The notes: generated from the letters alone by a model not told the origin. A stretch of 64,000 bases of DNA from an uncultured Algibacter sp. (GCA_947499935.1 CANMQH010000011.1:57813-121812), one strand, 5' to 3'; counted from the first letter of the stretch, positions 1-9,171 are shown. Made by a program: numbers and translations.

Positions 1-1
1 T

Positions 2-496
2 TTAGATGAGGTTATCGTGGGTAAAGTATTAACGGGTAATTTACTTTCTGATATAAAAAATACAGAGGGAGACCCACCAATTAATTTTTTCGATGTTGGT
101 ATTCCAGGCTATACGGGTAAACCAGCAACACAAAGTGAACGTCGTTTAAGTGAGGCAGGAGAGTTTAAGCCAATAATGTTATTAGGGCTTTTAGGAGGGA
201 GTGTTCCTTTAAACCCCATATTAAATGGTCTAAGTGGTAGAACTAAAATGCTTAAAACTAGAGTTAAGATTGAAGAAAAAGAGGCGTTAATGCGGGATGT
301 GAAAGCAAGATTTGCAAAAGATTTTTTTGTTTCCAACCCTTTAAAGAATGATGCAAAGATGGATTTCTTCTATTTTTGTGCAGACGATAGTAATTTTATT
401 AAGTATTGTAAAAATAAAACGGATTTTGATATATTGATTTTTTTGAAAATGAAGTATAATCAATATAAGCGCAATGTAGAGGCTAGACAAAACTAA
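2..496 (+). CDS. Carboxypeptidase-like regulatory-domain protein, C-terminal part (5' cut by window edge)
   Basis: The reading frame is open to the left edge, so the start lies outside the window. The first visible residues read LDEVIVGK. An 'LxEVxV' string is the usual exit from an N-terminal CarboxypepD_reg-like beta-sandwich in Bacteroidota surface proteins. The rest is a roughly 150-residue domain with a conserved-looking block (GIPGYTGKPATQSERRL) and an aromatic C-terminus (FFYFCADDSNF). I recall this layout from an uncharacterised flavobacterial family annotated as carboxypeptidase-like regulatory domain-containing protein. Its usual neighbours are the DUF6702 protein and M1 peptidase found next here on the same strand. 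No catalytic residues are recognisable. The missing N-terminus limits certainty. A GTG at 17 gives an apparent start but is probably internal. Confidence 0.6.
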   Translation, partial: LDEVIVGKVLTGNLLSDIKNTEGDPPINFFDVGIPGYTGKPATQSERRLSEAGEFKPIMLLGLLGGSVPLNPILNGLSGRTKMLKTRVKIEEKEALMRDVKARFAKDFFVSNPLKNDAKMDFFYFCADDSNFIKYCKNKTDFDILIFLKMKYNQYKRNVEARQN

Positions 497-552
497 CATT
501 TTGGAATGCTTTTTGAATACTGAAAATAACTATTTTAGCAGAAATTTTAAGG

Positions 553-1056
553 ATGAAACCATTTAAAGTATTTTTAATAATAATAAGTTTACCATTATTT
601 GCATTTACAGGCTTACATAAATATTATGTTAGTGTAACGCAAATAGATTATATAGAAGACAAGAAGTCTATACAAATAACATCCCGAATTTTTATTGATG
701 ATTTTGAAAGGTTATTAAGAGAGCGATATGATAAAGATATCACTTTAGCAGATAAAAATGAATTAGTAACCATTAATGGTTATATAGAGCGTTATTTAAA
801 AGATAAATTAAAAATTAAAATAAATAATGAAACTGCAAACGTTGTTTTTATAGGTAAAGAATATGATGCAGATATAGTACGTTGTTACCTAGAAATAGAG
901 CAGGTAGAAAACATTCAATCTTTAGAAATTAATAATCAAATTTTGTTTGATATTTTTGATGAGCAGCAAAATATTGTAAAAACAAAAATAAATTCCAAGC
1001 AAAAAAGTTTTATACTTATTCCTCAAAAAGTTAAGGCATTGTTAAAGTTTGATTAA
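553..1056 (+). CDS. DUF6702 family exported protein
   Basis: This 167-residue protein opens with a short hydrophobic signal-like segment (FKVFLIIISLPLFAFTGLHKYYV), so it is probably exported to the periplasm or cell surface. The body is predicted beta-rich with a conserved 'HKYYVSVTQIDY' start and a mid-part of alternating charged strands. This matches what I know of DUF6702, a small Bacteroidota family often mislabelled 'peptidase E'. I see no protease motif. It starts 56 bp after the preceding gene and ends 111 bp before the M1 metallopeptidase on the same strand, an arrangement that recurs in this phylum and suggests a shared role in extracellular peptide handling. That role is inference. 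ATG at 553 is the only good start; the sequence CTATTTTAG just upstream resembles a weak -7 box. Confidence 0.65.
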   Translation: MKPFKVFLIIISLPLFAFTGLHKYYVSVTQIDYIEDKKSIQITSRIFIDDFERLLRERYDKDITLADKNELVTINGYIERYLKDKLKIKINNETANVVFIGKEYDADIVRCYLEIEQVENIQSLEINNQILFDIFDEQQNIVKTKINSKQKSFILIPQKVKALLKFD

Positions 1057-1167
1057 AACAAAGTTGATTACTTCTATAATTAGTTACTTTCGATAACTTT
1101 TAGTAACAATCTTCTAATAGAAGTTGCTAAATAATACATTTACTTAAATTTATTTTAAAAATCTGAT

Positions 1168-3474
1168 ATGAAAAAAATCATTTATTTGTGTCTTGCATTA
1201 GTGTTTATGTCCTCTAATATGTTTGGTCAAGAGCAAGAAAAACCAGGGGAACAAAAAGGGCATACAAACACCAACAAATTCAAGCAGTTGTATGATGAGT
1301 TTTCTACGCCCAATATGTACAGAGCGGCATCAGGAGCTCCAGGTTCAGCTTATTATCAACAACAGGCAGATTATAAAATGGATATTGTCTTAGATGACAA
1401 GAATGCTAAATTATCAGGTTTTGAAACTATAACATATACCAACAATTCGCCAGATGTATTAAAATATCTTTGGGTTCAATTAGATCAAAATAAAAGAGCT
1501 AAAGACTCAAAGTCGCCCTTAATAGAAGGTAGTGGCGTTAATGAGGTAATGCAACCAAGTAGGTTTGTTAATCAATATCTAAAAGAACCTTTAGAAAGAG
1601 GTTTTAATATTGAAGCGGTAATGGGAACTAATGGGAAACCTCTTGACCACACGATTAATAGAACCATGATGCGTGTAGAATTACCAAAAGCTTTAAAACC
1701 TAAAGAAAGTTTTTCGTTTTCTATTAAATGGTGGTATAATATAAATGATCATGTTGCAGAAGGCGGGCGTTCAGGCTATGAGTTTTTTCCAGAAGATGGA
1801 AATAGAGCTTATGTTATTTCACAGTTTTTTCCAAGAATGGCTGTTTATAGCGATGTAGAGGGTTGGCAAAACTCTCAGTTTTGGGGACGAGATGAGTTTG
1901 CTTTACCATTTGGAGATTACGAAGTAAATATTACCGTACCTGCAGATCATATTTTAGATGGTACAGGTATGCTTGTTAATAGAAAAGATGTGTATTCTAA
2001 AACCATGATGCAACGATATGAAGAAGCAAAAAAATCTTATAAAGAGCCTGTTGTAATTGTAACTCAAGAAGAAGCTAAGGCTAAAGAAAGTATATTTTCT
2101 AATGAAACTAAAACCTGGAAATTGAAAGCAGAAAATGTGCGAGATTTTGGTTTTGCGACATCAAGAAAATTTATTTGGGATATGATGGCCGTTAAAATTG
2201 GAGGAAAAGATATTATGGCAGTTTCCTTATATCCAAAAGAAGGTAATCCGCTTTGGGAAGAATGGTCTACAAAAGCTGTTGCAAGTACTTTAGAGTCATA
2301 TTCAAGAATGACCTTTGATTATCCATACCACAAAGCTATTTCTGTACACGCCAAAAGACAAGGTATGGAATACCCTATGATTTGTTGGAATTACGGTCGT
2401 CCAGATAAAGATGGTAAATACAGTGATCGTGTTAAATATGGCATGATGGGTGTCATTATCCATGAGGTTGGCCATAACTTTTTTCCTATGATTGTTAATA
2501 GTGATGAACGTCAATGGACTTGGATGGACGAAGGTTTAAATACATTTGTACAATATGTTGCAGAACAAGATTTTGGAGAGAAATACCCAGCGGCACTATC
2601 TAAAAGTGATGCGCATTTTCCATCAGATCGTGGTCCAGCAAGAATGATAGTACCTTACATGGGAGGCAATCAAGATTTTATTGCACCAATAATGACTAAA
2701 GGCTTAAATACATATCAATTTGGAAACAATGCCTATGGTAAACCAGCAACAGCACTTAATATTTTAAGAGAAACTGTTATGGGAAGAGAATTGTTTGATT
2801 ATGCTTTTAAAGAATATGCACAACGGTGGATGTTTAAACACCCAACTCCAGAAGACTTTTTTAGAACTATGGAAGATGCCTCTGCTGTAGATTTAGATTG
2901 GTATTGGAGAGGTTGGTTTTACACTACAGATTGGGTGGATATAGGTATTAAGGATATTAAAAAATACTATGTATCATCAGAGCCTAATGACTATATTAAA
3001 AAATACCTTAAAGAAAACGGAGGCAAAGTAAGTGAGTTAGTTCCTTTGGTATACATGGTAGAAGAAGGTAGCGATGAGTTTAAAGCGAAATTAAAAAAAG
3101 GAACAGTTTTAGAAAATTCCATACCTTTAAAAGAGTATGTAATGGATAACTTCACAACTGAAGAACGCCAAAATATTAAAACACCAAAATATTTTTACAA
3201 TATTACTTTTGAAAAACCAGGCGGGTTAGTGATGCCCATAATAGTTGAGTATAAGTATGCAGATGGTACATCTAAAACAGAGACTTACCCAGCACAAATA
3301 TGGCGATTAAATGATAATGAGGTTAGTAAAGCCATAGCCACAGATAAAGAAATTGTATCCATAAACATTGATCCTAATTTGGAAACAGCAGACATAGATA
3401 CATCAAATAATGCTTGGCCTAAACAAACTCAAGAAAGTAATTTTGACAAGTTCAAAAAGAAGATAAAAAAATAG
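1168..3474 (+). CDS. M1 family metallopeptidase (exported aminopeptidase)
   Basis: This 768-residue protein has a clear Sec signal peptide (cleavage likely after the FGQ near residue 21). It carries the full gluzincin signature HEVGH, followed 18 residues later by the glutamate of WMDEG, giving the two zinc histidines, the catalytic glutamate and the third ligand of M1 peptidases. An aminopeptidase-N-like beta domain precedes it (residues about 60-350). The C-terminal third is strand-rich and lacks the large helical HEAT-like ERAP domain, so this is the shorter Bacteroidota M1 type. It probably trims peptides in the periplasm or at the outer membrane. No type IX sorting domain is visible at the lysine-rich C-terminus. 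A good intrinsic terminator follows. The exact substrate cannot be told from sequence. Confidence 0.9.
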   Translation: MKKIIYLCLALVFMSSNMFGQEQEKPGEQKGHTNTNKFKQLYDEFSTPNMYRAASGAPGSAYYQQQADYKMDIVLDDKNAKLSGFETITYTNNSPDVLKYLWVQLDQNKRAKDSKSPLIEGSGVNEVMQPSRFVNQYLKEPLERGFNIEAVMGTNGKPLDHTINRTMMRVELPKALKPKESFSFSIKWWYNINDHVAEGGRSGYEFFPEDGNRAYVISQFFPRMAVYSDVEGWQNSQFWGRDEFALPFGDYEVNITVPADHILDGTGMLVNRKDVYSKTMMQRYEEAKKSYKEPVVIVTQEEAKAKESIFSNETKTWKLKAENVRDFGFATSRKFIWDMMAVKIGGKDIMAVSLYPKEGNPLWEEWSTKAVASTLESYSRMTFDYPYHKAISVHAKRQGMEYPMICWNYGRPDKDGKYSDRVKYGMMGVIIHEVGHNFFPMIVNSDERQWTWMDEGLNTFVQYVAEQDFGEKYPAALSKSDAHFPSDRGPARMIVPYMGGNQDFIAPIMTKGLNTYQFGNNAYGKPATALNILRETVMGRELFDYAFKEYAQRWMFKHPTPEDFFRTMEDASAVDLDWYWRGWFYTTDWVDIGIKDIKKYYVSSEPNDYIKKYLKENGGKVSELVPLVYMVEEGSDEFKAKLKKGTVLENSIPLKEYVMDNFTTEERQNIKTPKYFYNITFEKPGGLVMPIIVEYKYADGTSKTETYPAQIWRLNDNEVSKAIATDKEIVSINIDPNLETADIDTSNNAWPKQTQESNFDKFKKKIKK

Positions 3475-3495
3475 AAAATCATTTATTTTAAAATT

Positions 3496-3526
3496 AAAGC
3501 CGATTTTTTATAATCGGCTTTTTTTA
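3496..3526 (+). terminator. Intrinsic terminator after the M1 peptidase gene
   Basis: A perfect 10-bp stem AAAGCCGATT / AATCGGCTTT with a 6-nt loop is followed by a run of T. It begins 21 bp after the peptidase stop codon. Confidence 0.9.
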
Positions 3527-3544
3527 TTCTATCAAAACAAGGCC

Positions 3545-3552
3545 TATATTTG
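3545..3552 (+). promoter_or_regulatory. Putative -7 box (TATATTTG) for tatA
   Basis: TATATTTG fits the Bacteroidota -7 consensus TAnnTTTG. It ends only 4 nt before the GTG start of tatA, so the transcript would have almost no leader. No convincing -33 TTTG is visible. Confidence 0.5.
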
Positions 3553-3556
3553 TATT

Positions 3557-3844
3557 GTGATACATTCAGTTAAATTTTTATTTATAAGCGGCGCAGAAAT
3601 AGTTTTCATTCTGTTTATAGCCATTATGGTGTTTGGTGCAGATAAATTACCAGAGATTGCTAGAGGTTTAGGTAAAGGCATGCGTACACTTAAAGATGCG
3701 ACTAACGATATTAAGCATGAGATTACTAAAACAGCAGAAAAAAATGGTCTTGATACTAGTATTACCAAAGATGTAAAACAAGAATTGGATAAAGTAAAAG
3801 ATGATTTAGAAGATTTTACAGGATCAGTTAAACGCAAACTTTAA
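3557..3844 (+). CDS. tatA: Twin-arginine translocase subunit TatA/TatE
   Basis: This 95-residue protein has the TatA layout: one N-terminal membrane helix (FISGAEIVFILFIAIMVFG), the FG hinge, an amphipathic helix (LPEIARGLGKGMRTLKDA) and a charged, lysine- and aspartate-rich tail. TatA multimerises to form the pore of the Tat system, which exports folded proteins across the inner membrane. No tatC is present here; in Bacteroidota the tat genes are often scattered. A possible Tat client, a DUF1501 protein with an RR signal, lies at about 54 kb. The start is a GTG with no in-frame ATG. The gene seems to stand alone, bounded upstream by a terminator and downstream by 122 bp before the kinase. 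Family assignment is firm; TatA versus TatE is not separable. Confidence 0.92.
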   Translation: MIHSVKFLFISGAEIVFILFIAIMVFGADKLPEIARGLGKGMRTLKDATNDIKHEITKTAEKNGLDTSITKDVKQELDKVKDDLEDFTGSVKRKL

Positions 3845-3966
3845 AAAGAGTTTCTTATAGCATATTTTTGTCTATATATCTGATTTTATCACAATTATAG
3901 CTAATATTCTTATTTCTTCGTATATTGCGCTATATATTGCTATACCAAATCTCAATAAATACCTTA

Positions 3967-6240
3967 ATGAAAACAATCCTACTTGTATGTTTTCTGTGTG
4001 TTAGTACTTTATCTATTGCCCAAAATGATAAAGAAATTATCAATAAAATTGATAATATAAATACTAAGGCATTGCAACTTTATGATAATAAAGAGATTGT
4101 TAATGCTTTACAGCTAATTAACGAATCTAAAAAATTATCAGAATCCATAAATGATACTTATGGTAGTGCACTAGCTAACTTTACTCAAGGTCAGATTTAT
4201 AATGCCATCCAAGAATATGATGCAGCCGAAAGTCGGTTTTTAGCTTCGCTAAAATCGTCTATGGAGATTAAAGATAATTATCTAACGGCTAATTCATATA
4301 TACATTTAGGACGACTGTATAAAAACACAAAATCTTTTGAGCAATTACATGCATATTATCGTAACGCTTTGCATTATGCAGCACTTCAAGATGTTAAAAA
4401 CCATAGTAATCAAGATGCTAGTGAGCGTTTATTATTTGAAGCTCATATAGGCTTGTGTCAAACGTTTTTAGAAAATAATCTTATAGAAAAAGGACTTACT
4501 TACCTTTTGCGGGCAGAAACACATTTAAATAATTACGAATCTAGTAAGGCTGCTCAAAGTAGCTTAAAGTATGTTGAGGGGTTGTATTTTGTTAAAAAAG
4601 AATTGTATAGTAATGCTAGTAAAAAGTTTAACGAAGCTCTAGAGCTTATTAAAGACGATAATAACTTAGACATAGAAGCTAGCTTATTGCTGATTGATAT
4701 TTATGAGAAGTTGGCATTTGCTCTAGAAAAGCAAGGTTTAAACAGTAAGGCTATTACAGCACTTTTGCAGTATAACTCATATAAAAACACCTTTGCTAAT
4801 GAGGCTTATAGAAACCGAAAAGCAGTAGCTAAGTCTAAATTTCTTATTGAAGATTATAAAAAAGATGCAGAGCTTGCTAACTCAGAGCGTATAGAACAAT
4901 TACAAATTACTAATAAAGTAAAAACGTTAAACATAATTATTTCTATTGCATTGTTTCTTTTGTTAATTTCTCTTGTAACGCTCTATAGAAGTTATATGTC
5001 TAAACAAAAGCTTACCAATACACTAAAATTTCAGAATAGAGAATTAGAATTGGCTAGAAATGAGGCTTTGAAATCTTCAGAACTAAAATCAAAATTTATA
5101 TCTAATGTAACTCACGAATTAAGGACACCACTTTATGGTGTAGTAGGTATTACATCGTTGCTGTTAGATAAAAATCACATGGGAGAAAAAGATAATAAAC
5201 TTTTAAGCTCGTTAAAATATTCTGGTGATTATTTGTTAAACTTAATAAACGATATTTTACAAGTAAGTAAAATTGAATCTCAAAAAATAATACTTAAACA
5301 CACCTCGGTTTGTATAAGACCATTAATAAAAAATATTGTAGATTCTTTTGAGTTTAAATTAAAGGAAACTAACAATAAGATTAATGTTATGATAGATGAA
5401 CAACTTCCTGAGTTTATCTTGTGTGACAAAGTTAGACTTTCGCAAATACTAATTAACTTAATAGGTAATAGTATAAAATTTACAGAAAGTGGCTATATTC
5501 ATCTTAGATTGATTATTGATGAAATAGATAGTGAGTATGTAAATTTACGTTTTGAAGTAGAAGATACTGGACGAGGTATACCTCAAGATAATTTTGATTC
5601 TATATTCGATAATTTTTCACAATTAGACGAAAATAATAATATTAATTATCAAGGTACTGGATTAGGATTGTCTATTACAAAAAACTTAATTGAGTTGTTT
5701 GACAGCGAAATAGAGCTTAGAAGTGAGGTGGGAATTGGAAGTATGTTTGCTTTTATTATTAATTTTAAAATAGACAAAACAGCAAAATCACAATCTATTT
5801 CTGATAATTCGTCAAAGCGTAAATCATCTGTAAAACAATATAAAATTTTAGTAGCAGAAGACAATAAGATAAATCAAATAGTTACTCAAAATTTGTTGAA
5901 AAAAGCAGATTATGCTTGTACTGTTGTTGCCAATGGTTTAGAAGCTCTCAATGAAGCTAAAAACAATAAGTATGACCTCATATTAATGGACATAAACATG
6001 CCTGTAATGAATGGAGAAGATGCTACAAAGAAGATTAGGGAGTTTAATAGTCAAATTCCAATAATAGCATTAACGGCTTCTGATGTGGGAAGTATTAATA
6101 TGGATTCTAACGAAACGTATTTTAACGATATAATTTATAAGCCTTTTGATAATTATGAGTTTTATCAAGTTATAGAAACAAACATTCAATTATATAAATC
6201 AAAATCGTCAGGTAGTAGTAATTTGGTTATAGCATCTTAG
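3967..6240 (+). CDS. TPR-containing hybrid sensor histidine kinase (copy 1)
   Basis: An ATG at 3967 begins a clean signal peptide (MKTILLVCFLCVSTLSIAQ); an in-frame ATG at 3925 would bury it. About 300 residues of TPR-like helical repeats follow, presumably periplasmic, then a membrane helix (NIIISIALFLLLISLVTLY), a HisKA domain with the phospho-acceptor His in THELRTP, an HATPase domain (N box LINLIGNSIKF, G1 DTGRGIP, G2 GTGLGLSI) and a C-terminal receiver (acidic VAEDN, phospho-acceptor Asp in LILMDINMP, switch Thr in ALTAS, Lys in IYKPF). There is no DNA-binding output, so signalling must pass to a partner, perhaps through a histidine phosphotransfer protein encoded elsewhere. Two paralogues of the same layout lie at 21.4 kb and 49.6 kb. 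The ligand is unknown. It ends 6 bp before a convergent methyltransferase gene. Confidence 0.9.
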   Translation: MKTILLVCFLCVSTLSIAQNDKEIINKIDNINTKALQLYDNKEIVNALQLINESKKLSESINDTYGSALANFTQGQIYNAIQEYDAAESRFLASLKSSMEIKDNYLTANSYIHLGRLYKNTKSFEQLHAYYRNALHYAALQDVKNHSNQDASERLLFEAHIGLCQTFLENNLIEKGLTYLLRAETHLNNYESSKAAQSSLKYVEGLYFVKKELYSNASKKFNEALELIKDDNNLDIEASLLLIDIYEKLAFALEKQGLNSKAITALLQYNSYKNTFANEAYRNRKAVAKSKFLIEDYKKDAELANSERIEQLQITNKVKTLNIIISIALFLLLISLVTLYRSYMSKQKLTNTLKFQNRELELARNEALKSSELKSKFISNVTHELRTPLYGVVGITSLLLDKNHMGEKDNKLLSSLKYSGDYLLNLINDILQVSKIESQKIILKHTSVCIRPLIKNIVDSFEFKLKETNNKINVMIDEQLPEFILCDKVRLSQILINLIGNSIKFTESGYIHLRLIIDEIDSEYVNLRFEVEDTGRGIPQDNFDSIFDNFSQLDENNNINYQGTGLGLSITKNLIELFDSEIELRSEVGIGSMFAFIINFKIDKTAKSQSISDNSSKRKSSVKQYKILVAEDNKINQIVTQNLLKKADYACTVVANGLEALNEAKNNKYDLILMDINMPVMNGEDATKKIREFNSQIPIIALTASDVGSINMDSNETYFNDIIYKPFDNYEFYQVIETNIQLYKSKSSGSSNLVIAS

Positions 6241-6246
6241 TCTGTT

Positions 6247-6891
6247 TTATAACTTTCTGCTTATAGTTAACCCATCTCTTATTGGTAAAACAACGGTCTC
6301 AACACGTTTGTCATGCTTTAAAAGGGCATTATATTTAATTAGTGCAGGTGTAGCGGTATCATCTTTTTTAAAGGCCGTTTCTAGAATTTTCCCACTCCAT
6401 AAAACATTATCAGATAAAATAATACCACCAGGGTTTAATTTGTCTATAATAACATTAAAATAGTTTGAATAGTTGTCTTTATCGGCATCAATAAAAACCA
6501 AATCAAAAGTTGTATCAAGCTTAGGTATAATATCCAGAGCGTTTCCTAAGTGTTGATGGATTTGATTGCCATAACTAGATTTATCAAAGTATTTACGCTG
6601 AAAATCAATGAGTTCCTCATTAATATCAATCGTGTGTAATACTCCCAAAGTTTGTATGCCTTCTGCTAGGCATAAAGCAGAATATCCTGTATATGTCCCA
6701 ATTTCTAATATGTTTTTTGGGTTAACGAGTTTAGAAATCATACTTAACACCCGACCTTGATAATGCCCGCTAAGCATTCTAGGTTGTAATATTTTTTGGT
6801 ATGTTTCTCTTGTTAATTGTTGTAGTAAAAGTGGCTCATCTTCAGAATGAGCCACAACATAATCATCTAAATTTTGTGGTATAAAATGCAT
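6247..6891 (-). CDS. SAM-dependent O-methyltransferase (family 3 type)
   Basis: This 214-residue protein resembles the small class I O-methyltransferases (COMT-like, YrrM/TrmR type). Motif I is ILEIGTYTGYSALCLAEG, the acidic residue after the second strand is in HTIDINEE, and the metal and substrate region is VFIDADKDNY followed by DNVLWSGK. These enzymes methylate small phenolics or tRNA hydroxyuridine, and the sequence alone does not decide which. It lies downstream of the kynurenine operon on the same strand, but a degenerate palindromic repeat and the small membrane-protein gene separate them. A link to catabolism of aromatic amino acids is therefore possible but unsupported. It converges on the hybrid kinase gene with a 6-bp gap. 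Confidence 0.85.
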   Translation of the reverse strand: MHFIPQNLDDYVVAHSEDEPLLLQQLTRETYQKILQPRMLSGHYQGRVLSMISKLVNPKNILEIGTYTGYSALCLAEGIQTLGVLHTIDINEELIDFQRKYFDKSSYGNQIHQHLGNALDIIPKLDTTFDLVFIDADKDNYSNYFNVIIDKLNPGGIILSDNVLWSGKILETAFKKDDTATPALIKYNALLKHDKRVETVVLPIRDGLTISRKL

Positions 6892-6900
6892 AATAGTTTA

Positions 6901-6931
6901 GACCTCTCAGGTTTCAAAAACCTAACAGGTC
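6901..6931. repeat. Degenerate copy of an intergenic palindromic repeat
   Basis: GACCTCTCAGGTTT and AAACCTAACAGGTC form an imperfect stem with two mismatches. It is the same palindrome as the perfect copy at 11491-11521, 4.6 kb away in the same operon region. I recall such AGACCT/AGGTCT palindromes as dispersed intergenic repeats in flavobacteria. Confidence 0.7.
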
Positions 6932-7029
6932 TTTAAAACATATATTAAAAGACTAAAATATCACTTTTTTACGAAGTAGTAACCAGAAAAAAGGGTTTCA
7001 GAATCTTATACAAACTTAAAAAGATATGT

Positions 7030-7248
7030 TTACTCGCTTTTAGGCATGCTATTTGGAGATTCATCTTCCTCTTTATTGCCCATCAAAAAGAGAACAGCTC
7101 CAATAACAATAAGTCCAATTTTAATTGCCCAAGACACAGTTTCACCCCAATTATCTATCCAAGTTAAAAGTCTTAGTTGTAAATTAAAAAAAGGTAAAAC
7201 AATAGCTAGAACTCCAAATATGGCAATGTATCCTCCAATTTTTTTCAT
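7030..7248 (-). CDS. Small two-helix membrane protein, hypothetical
   Basis: This 72-residue protein has two hydrophobic helices (GYIAIFGVLAIVLPFF and SWAIKIGLIVIGAVLFLMG) joined by a loop containing LTWIDNWGET, with a short acidic, serine-rich tail. I do not recognise a named family, although similar small inner-membrane proteins are common in flavobacteria. It begins 49 bp downstream of the ACMS decarboxylase gene on the same strand and could be the last gene of the kynurenine operon, but nothing in it suggests a catabolic role. It may be a transport accessory or simply an unrelated neighbour. The opposite strand of this locus is also open for a similar length, but only the minus frame gives a sensible membrane topology. 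Confidence 0.6.
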   Translation of the reverse strand: MKKIGGYIAIFGVLAIVLPFFNLQLRLLTWIDNWGETVSWAIKIGLIVIGAVLFLMGNKEEDESPNSMPKSE

Positions 7249-7297
7249 GATTTTGTGGTTTGATTAGTGTTTGAATATAATCAATAAATTGATTTGT

Positions 7298-8386
7298 CTA
7301 AGCGTTTTGAGTAATTCTATTAATTAATTTTTGCTTTGAGTTCTCATCATCACCACACAACCATTGGATAACGTTGTTTTCCCAAATATCATCATATTCA
7401 GTTTTGGTTATAATTTCTCTATCTACAGCTAAATCTAATATTTTCCCAGGGTAAGACGATTGTTTATCACTTTCCATTTCGCCCAATGGATAAGGGTCAT
7501 CAAGTCCCATAATAACTTGTTTAGAGCCGTGGTTTCTAATAAGTAACTCTAATCCGCCAGTATCGTGAACCAGTGTATCAAAGAAGATATTTTTATGTCC
7601 TACAGCTTTTCTTGGATGGTGTTTGCCCTCAAATAAGTCTGGTCTGCCATCAAAACCCTGAATACGCCGCCCTAAATTAATTTGTGCCAATTGCCCGCCA
7701 TGAGCAAAACAGGTTCGCATGTTAGGAAACTTATCTTGATAACCATTTAATGTTAAAAAATGATACGCATCGCCACATTGTGCTAGCATCCAAATTAAAT
7801 GAAAACGCCACGATATATTTTCTAGTTTTATAAATTTTTCGCCATCATACGGGTGTATTTCTACAGCCAAATTATATTTATCAGCCAATTCAAAAATAGG
7901 CTCATTTTCTTCATCAAAAATACAACGCCATGTCCCTATAGTATCCATGTAATGCGTAGGTAAACAAAGAAGTTGTAAACCATGAGTTTCTACGCAACGC
8001 TCAATTTCCCAACAAGCACTTCTTATAAAGGCAGGATGAACAACAAAACCGCAAGTAAATTTACTAGGATTATTATGTTGTACTTTAGCATTAAAATCGT
8101 TTTGAAAACGTAATGCTTTCTTCATTTCCTCGACCCTTAAACCATTTCCGTAGAGCTGTGATAGGTTTAAAACAACGGCATGGTCTAGTTTGTTACGTTC
8201 CATCCACTCCAGCTTTTCATCTAAGAAAAAACTAGAGTCGGTAACGGGGCGTTTCCAATCTTTTTGAAGCATAAACTTTCTGTCTTTATCTACCCAAAAA
8301 ATACCTTTTTCTTGCATAAATTCAGGAATCTCTTCAGGATAAGGTAATAAATGAGAATGTCCATTAATTCTAAGTTTACGTTTCAT
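7298..8386 (-). CDS. Amidohydrolase: 2-amino-3-carboxymuconate-6-semialdehyde decarboxylase (ACMSD)
   Basis: This 362-residue amidohydrolase-superfamily protein shows the metal-binding pattern of ACMSD: an N-terminal HxH (GHSH), a mid-chain His in VEIHPYD, a further His in FAHGGQ, and a late Asp in MGLDDPYPLG. ACMSD decarboxylates the unstable ring-cleavage product of 3-hydroxyanthranilate and steers the kynurenine pathway away from quinolinate and toward 2-aminomuconate. It lies directly downstream of the 3-hydroxyanthranilate dioxygenase gene, which makes its substrate, with semialdehyde dehydrogenase and deaminase genes in the same run. The context makes the assignment strong even though many amidohydrolases share the motifs. 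It is probably cytoplasmic; no signal peptide is seen. A small degenerate palindrome (TCCTGA-GAGG-TCAGGA, from 8394) lies just upstream of its start. Confidence 0.88.
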   Translation of the reverse strand: MKRKLRINGHSHLLPYPEEIPEFMQEKGIFWVDKDRKFMLQKDWKRPVTDSSFFLDEKLEWMERNKLDHAVVLNLSQLYGNGLRVEEMKKALRFQNDFNAKVQHNNPSKFTCGFVVHPAFIRSACWEIERCVETHGLQLLCLPTHYMDTIGTWRCIFDEENEPIFELADKYNLAVEIHPYDGEKFIKLENISWRFHLIWMLAQCGDAYHFLTLNGYQDKFPNMRTCFAHGGQLAQINLGRRIQGFDGRPDLFEGKHHPRKAVGHKNIFFDTLVHDTGGLELLIRNHGSKQVIMGLDDPYPLGEMESDKQSSYPGKILDLAVDREIITKTEYDDIWENNVIQWLCGDDENSKQKLINRITQNA

Positions 8387-8488
8387 GTTTGTGTCCTGAG
8401 AGGTCAGGAATCTTTAAGTTATATTTTAATTATTATATGTTACGATGAGCACAATTTAAGCATCTCATGTTAGTTGTTGTTAAGGCTC

Positions 8489-9022
8489 TTACTCTATTTT
8501 AACCTTCTCTGGCGGTTGCATAACTTCACCACAATTGGGGCAGCTTCGTTTATCTTTGTCGTTATAATATTTATCAAAAATCTTTGGCATATCGGTTTCA
8601 ATATTTTTAACTGTAAAATCTTCTTCATAAAGCTTAGTTACACAATTTTCGCAAAACCAAAGCAGTGCATCACGCATGCCTTCAGGCCGTTTGTATTCTA
8701 TAACTAATCCGACTGTGTTAGTACCTCGTTGTGGAGAATGTGGTACTTTTGGCGGTAATAAATAAATATCACCTTCTTTAATATGCACATCTTTAGGCGT
8801 GCCATTATCAATAATTTTTAATACAATATCGCCTTCAATTTGGTAGAAAAATTCGGGTGTTTCGTTATAATGATAATCTTTCCTATTATTTGGACCACCC
8901 ACAACCATAACAATAAAATCACCATCTTTCCACACACATTTATTGCCAACAGGGGGTTTTAAAAGATGTCTATTTTCTTCAATCCAAGCTTTAAAATTTA
9001 GTGGAGAAACAAGATTACTCAT
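8489..9022 (-). CDS. 3-hydroxyanthranilate 3,4-dioxygenase
   Basis: This 177-residue cupin carries the extradiol iron ligands in the order expected for the enzyme: His in KDYHYNETPEFF with its following Glu, and a later His in PHSPQR. The substrate-binding Arg lies near NNRKDYH. The C-terminus adds two CxxC pairs (CENC and CPNCGEV), which form the rubredoxin-like second iron site of the bacterial homodimeric type and are absent from the animal type. It opens the ring of 3-hydroxyanthranilate to 2-amino-3-carboxymuconate semialdehyde, the substrate of the decarboxylase encoded next. The length matches the family. It is separated from the upstream SDR gene by 149 bp holding a REP-like element, so it may be differentially expressed or processed. 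Confidence 0.93.
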   Translation of the reverse strand: MSNLVSPLNFKAWIEENRHLLKPPVGNKCVWKDGDFIVMVVGGPNNRKDYHYNETPEFFYQIEGDIVLKIIDNGTPKDVHIKEGDIYLLPPKVPHSPQRGTNTVGLVIEYKRPEGMRDALLWFCENCVTKLYEEDFTVKNIETDMPKIFDKYYNDKDKRSCPNCGEVMQPPEKVKIE

Positions 9023-9037
9023 AGTTTTTTATTTTAG

Positions 9038-9112
9038 GCGTTACCACAAGGGTCAGGCTTTCGGCAGTCGCTCTCTTCGAGGAGCTCCAACAAATGCCTC
9101 AATCCTTAACGC
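9038..9112. repeat. REP-like intergenic element with GCGTTA/TAACGC ends
   Basis: This 75-bp block is visibly richer in G+C than its surroundings. It begins GCGTTA and ends with the inverse TAACGC, and contains a small internal hairpin (GCTC...GAGC). I recall closely similar blocks scattered between flavobacterial genes. It lies between the SDR and dioxygenase genes of the kynurenine operon and may act as an mRNA stem or be a remnant of a mobile palindrome. Confidence 0.55.
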
Positions 9113-9171
9113 AAATTAATTACTAATATACAAACCCCTTAAATTTTATTAAAGTTATCGTAGTTAAAATA

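Noticed and set aside
3925..3966. Upstream ATG at 3925 as the start of hybrid kinase copy 1.
   Set aside because: It would place 14 residues before a clean signal peptide; the ATG at 3967 gives a normal Sec signal.
7046..7267. A 73-codon plus-strand frame opposite the small membrane protein.
   Set aside because: The minus frame gives two regular membrane helices and fits the operon direction. The plus frame has no such structure.
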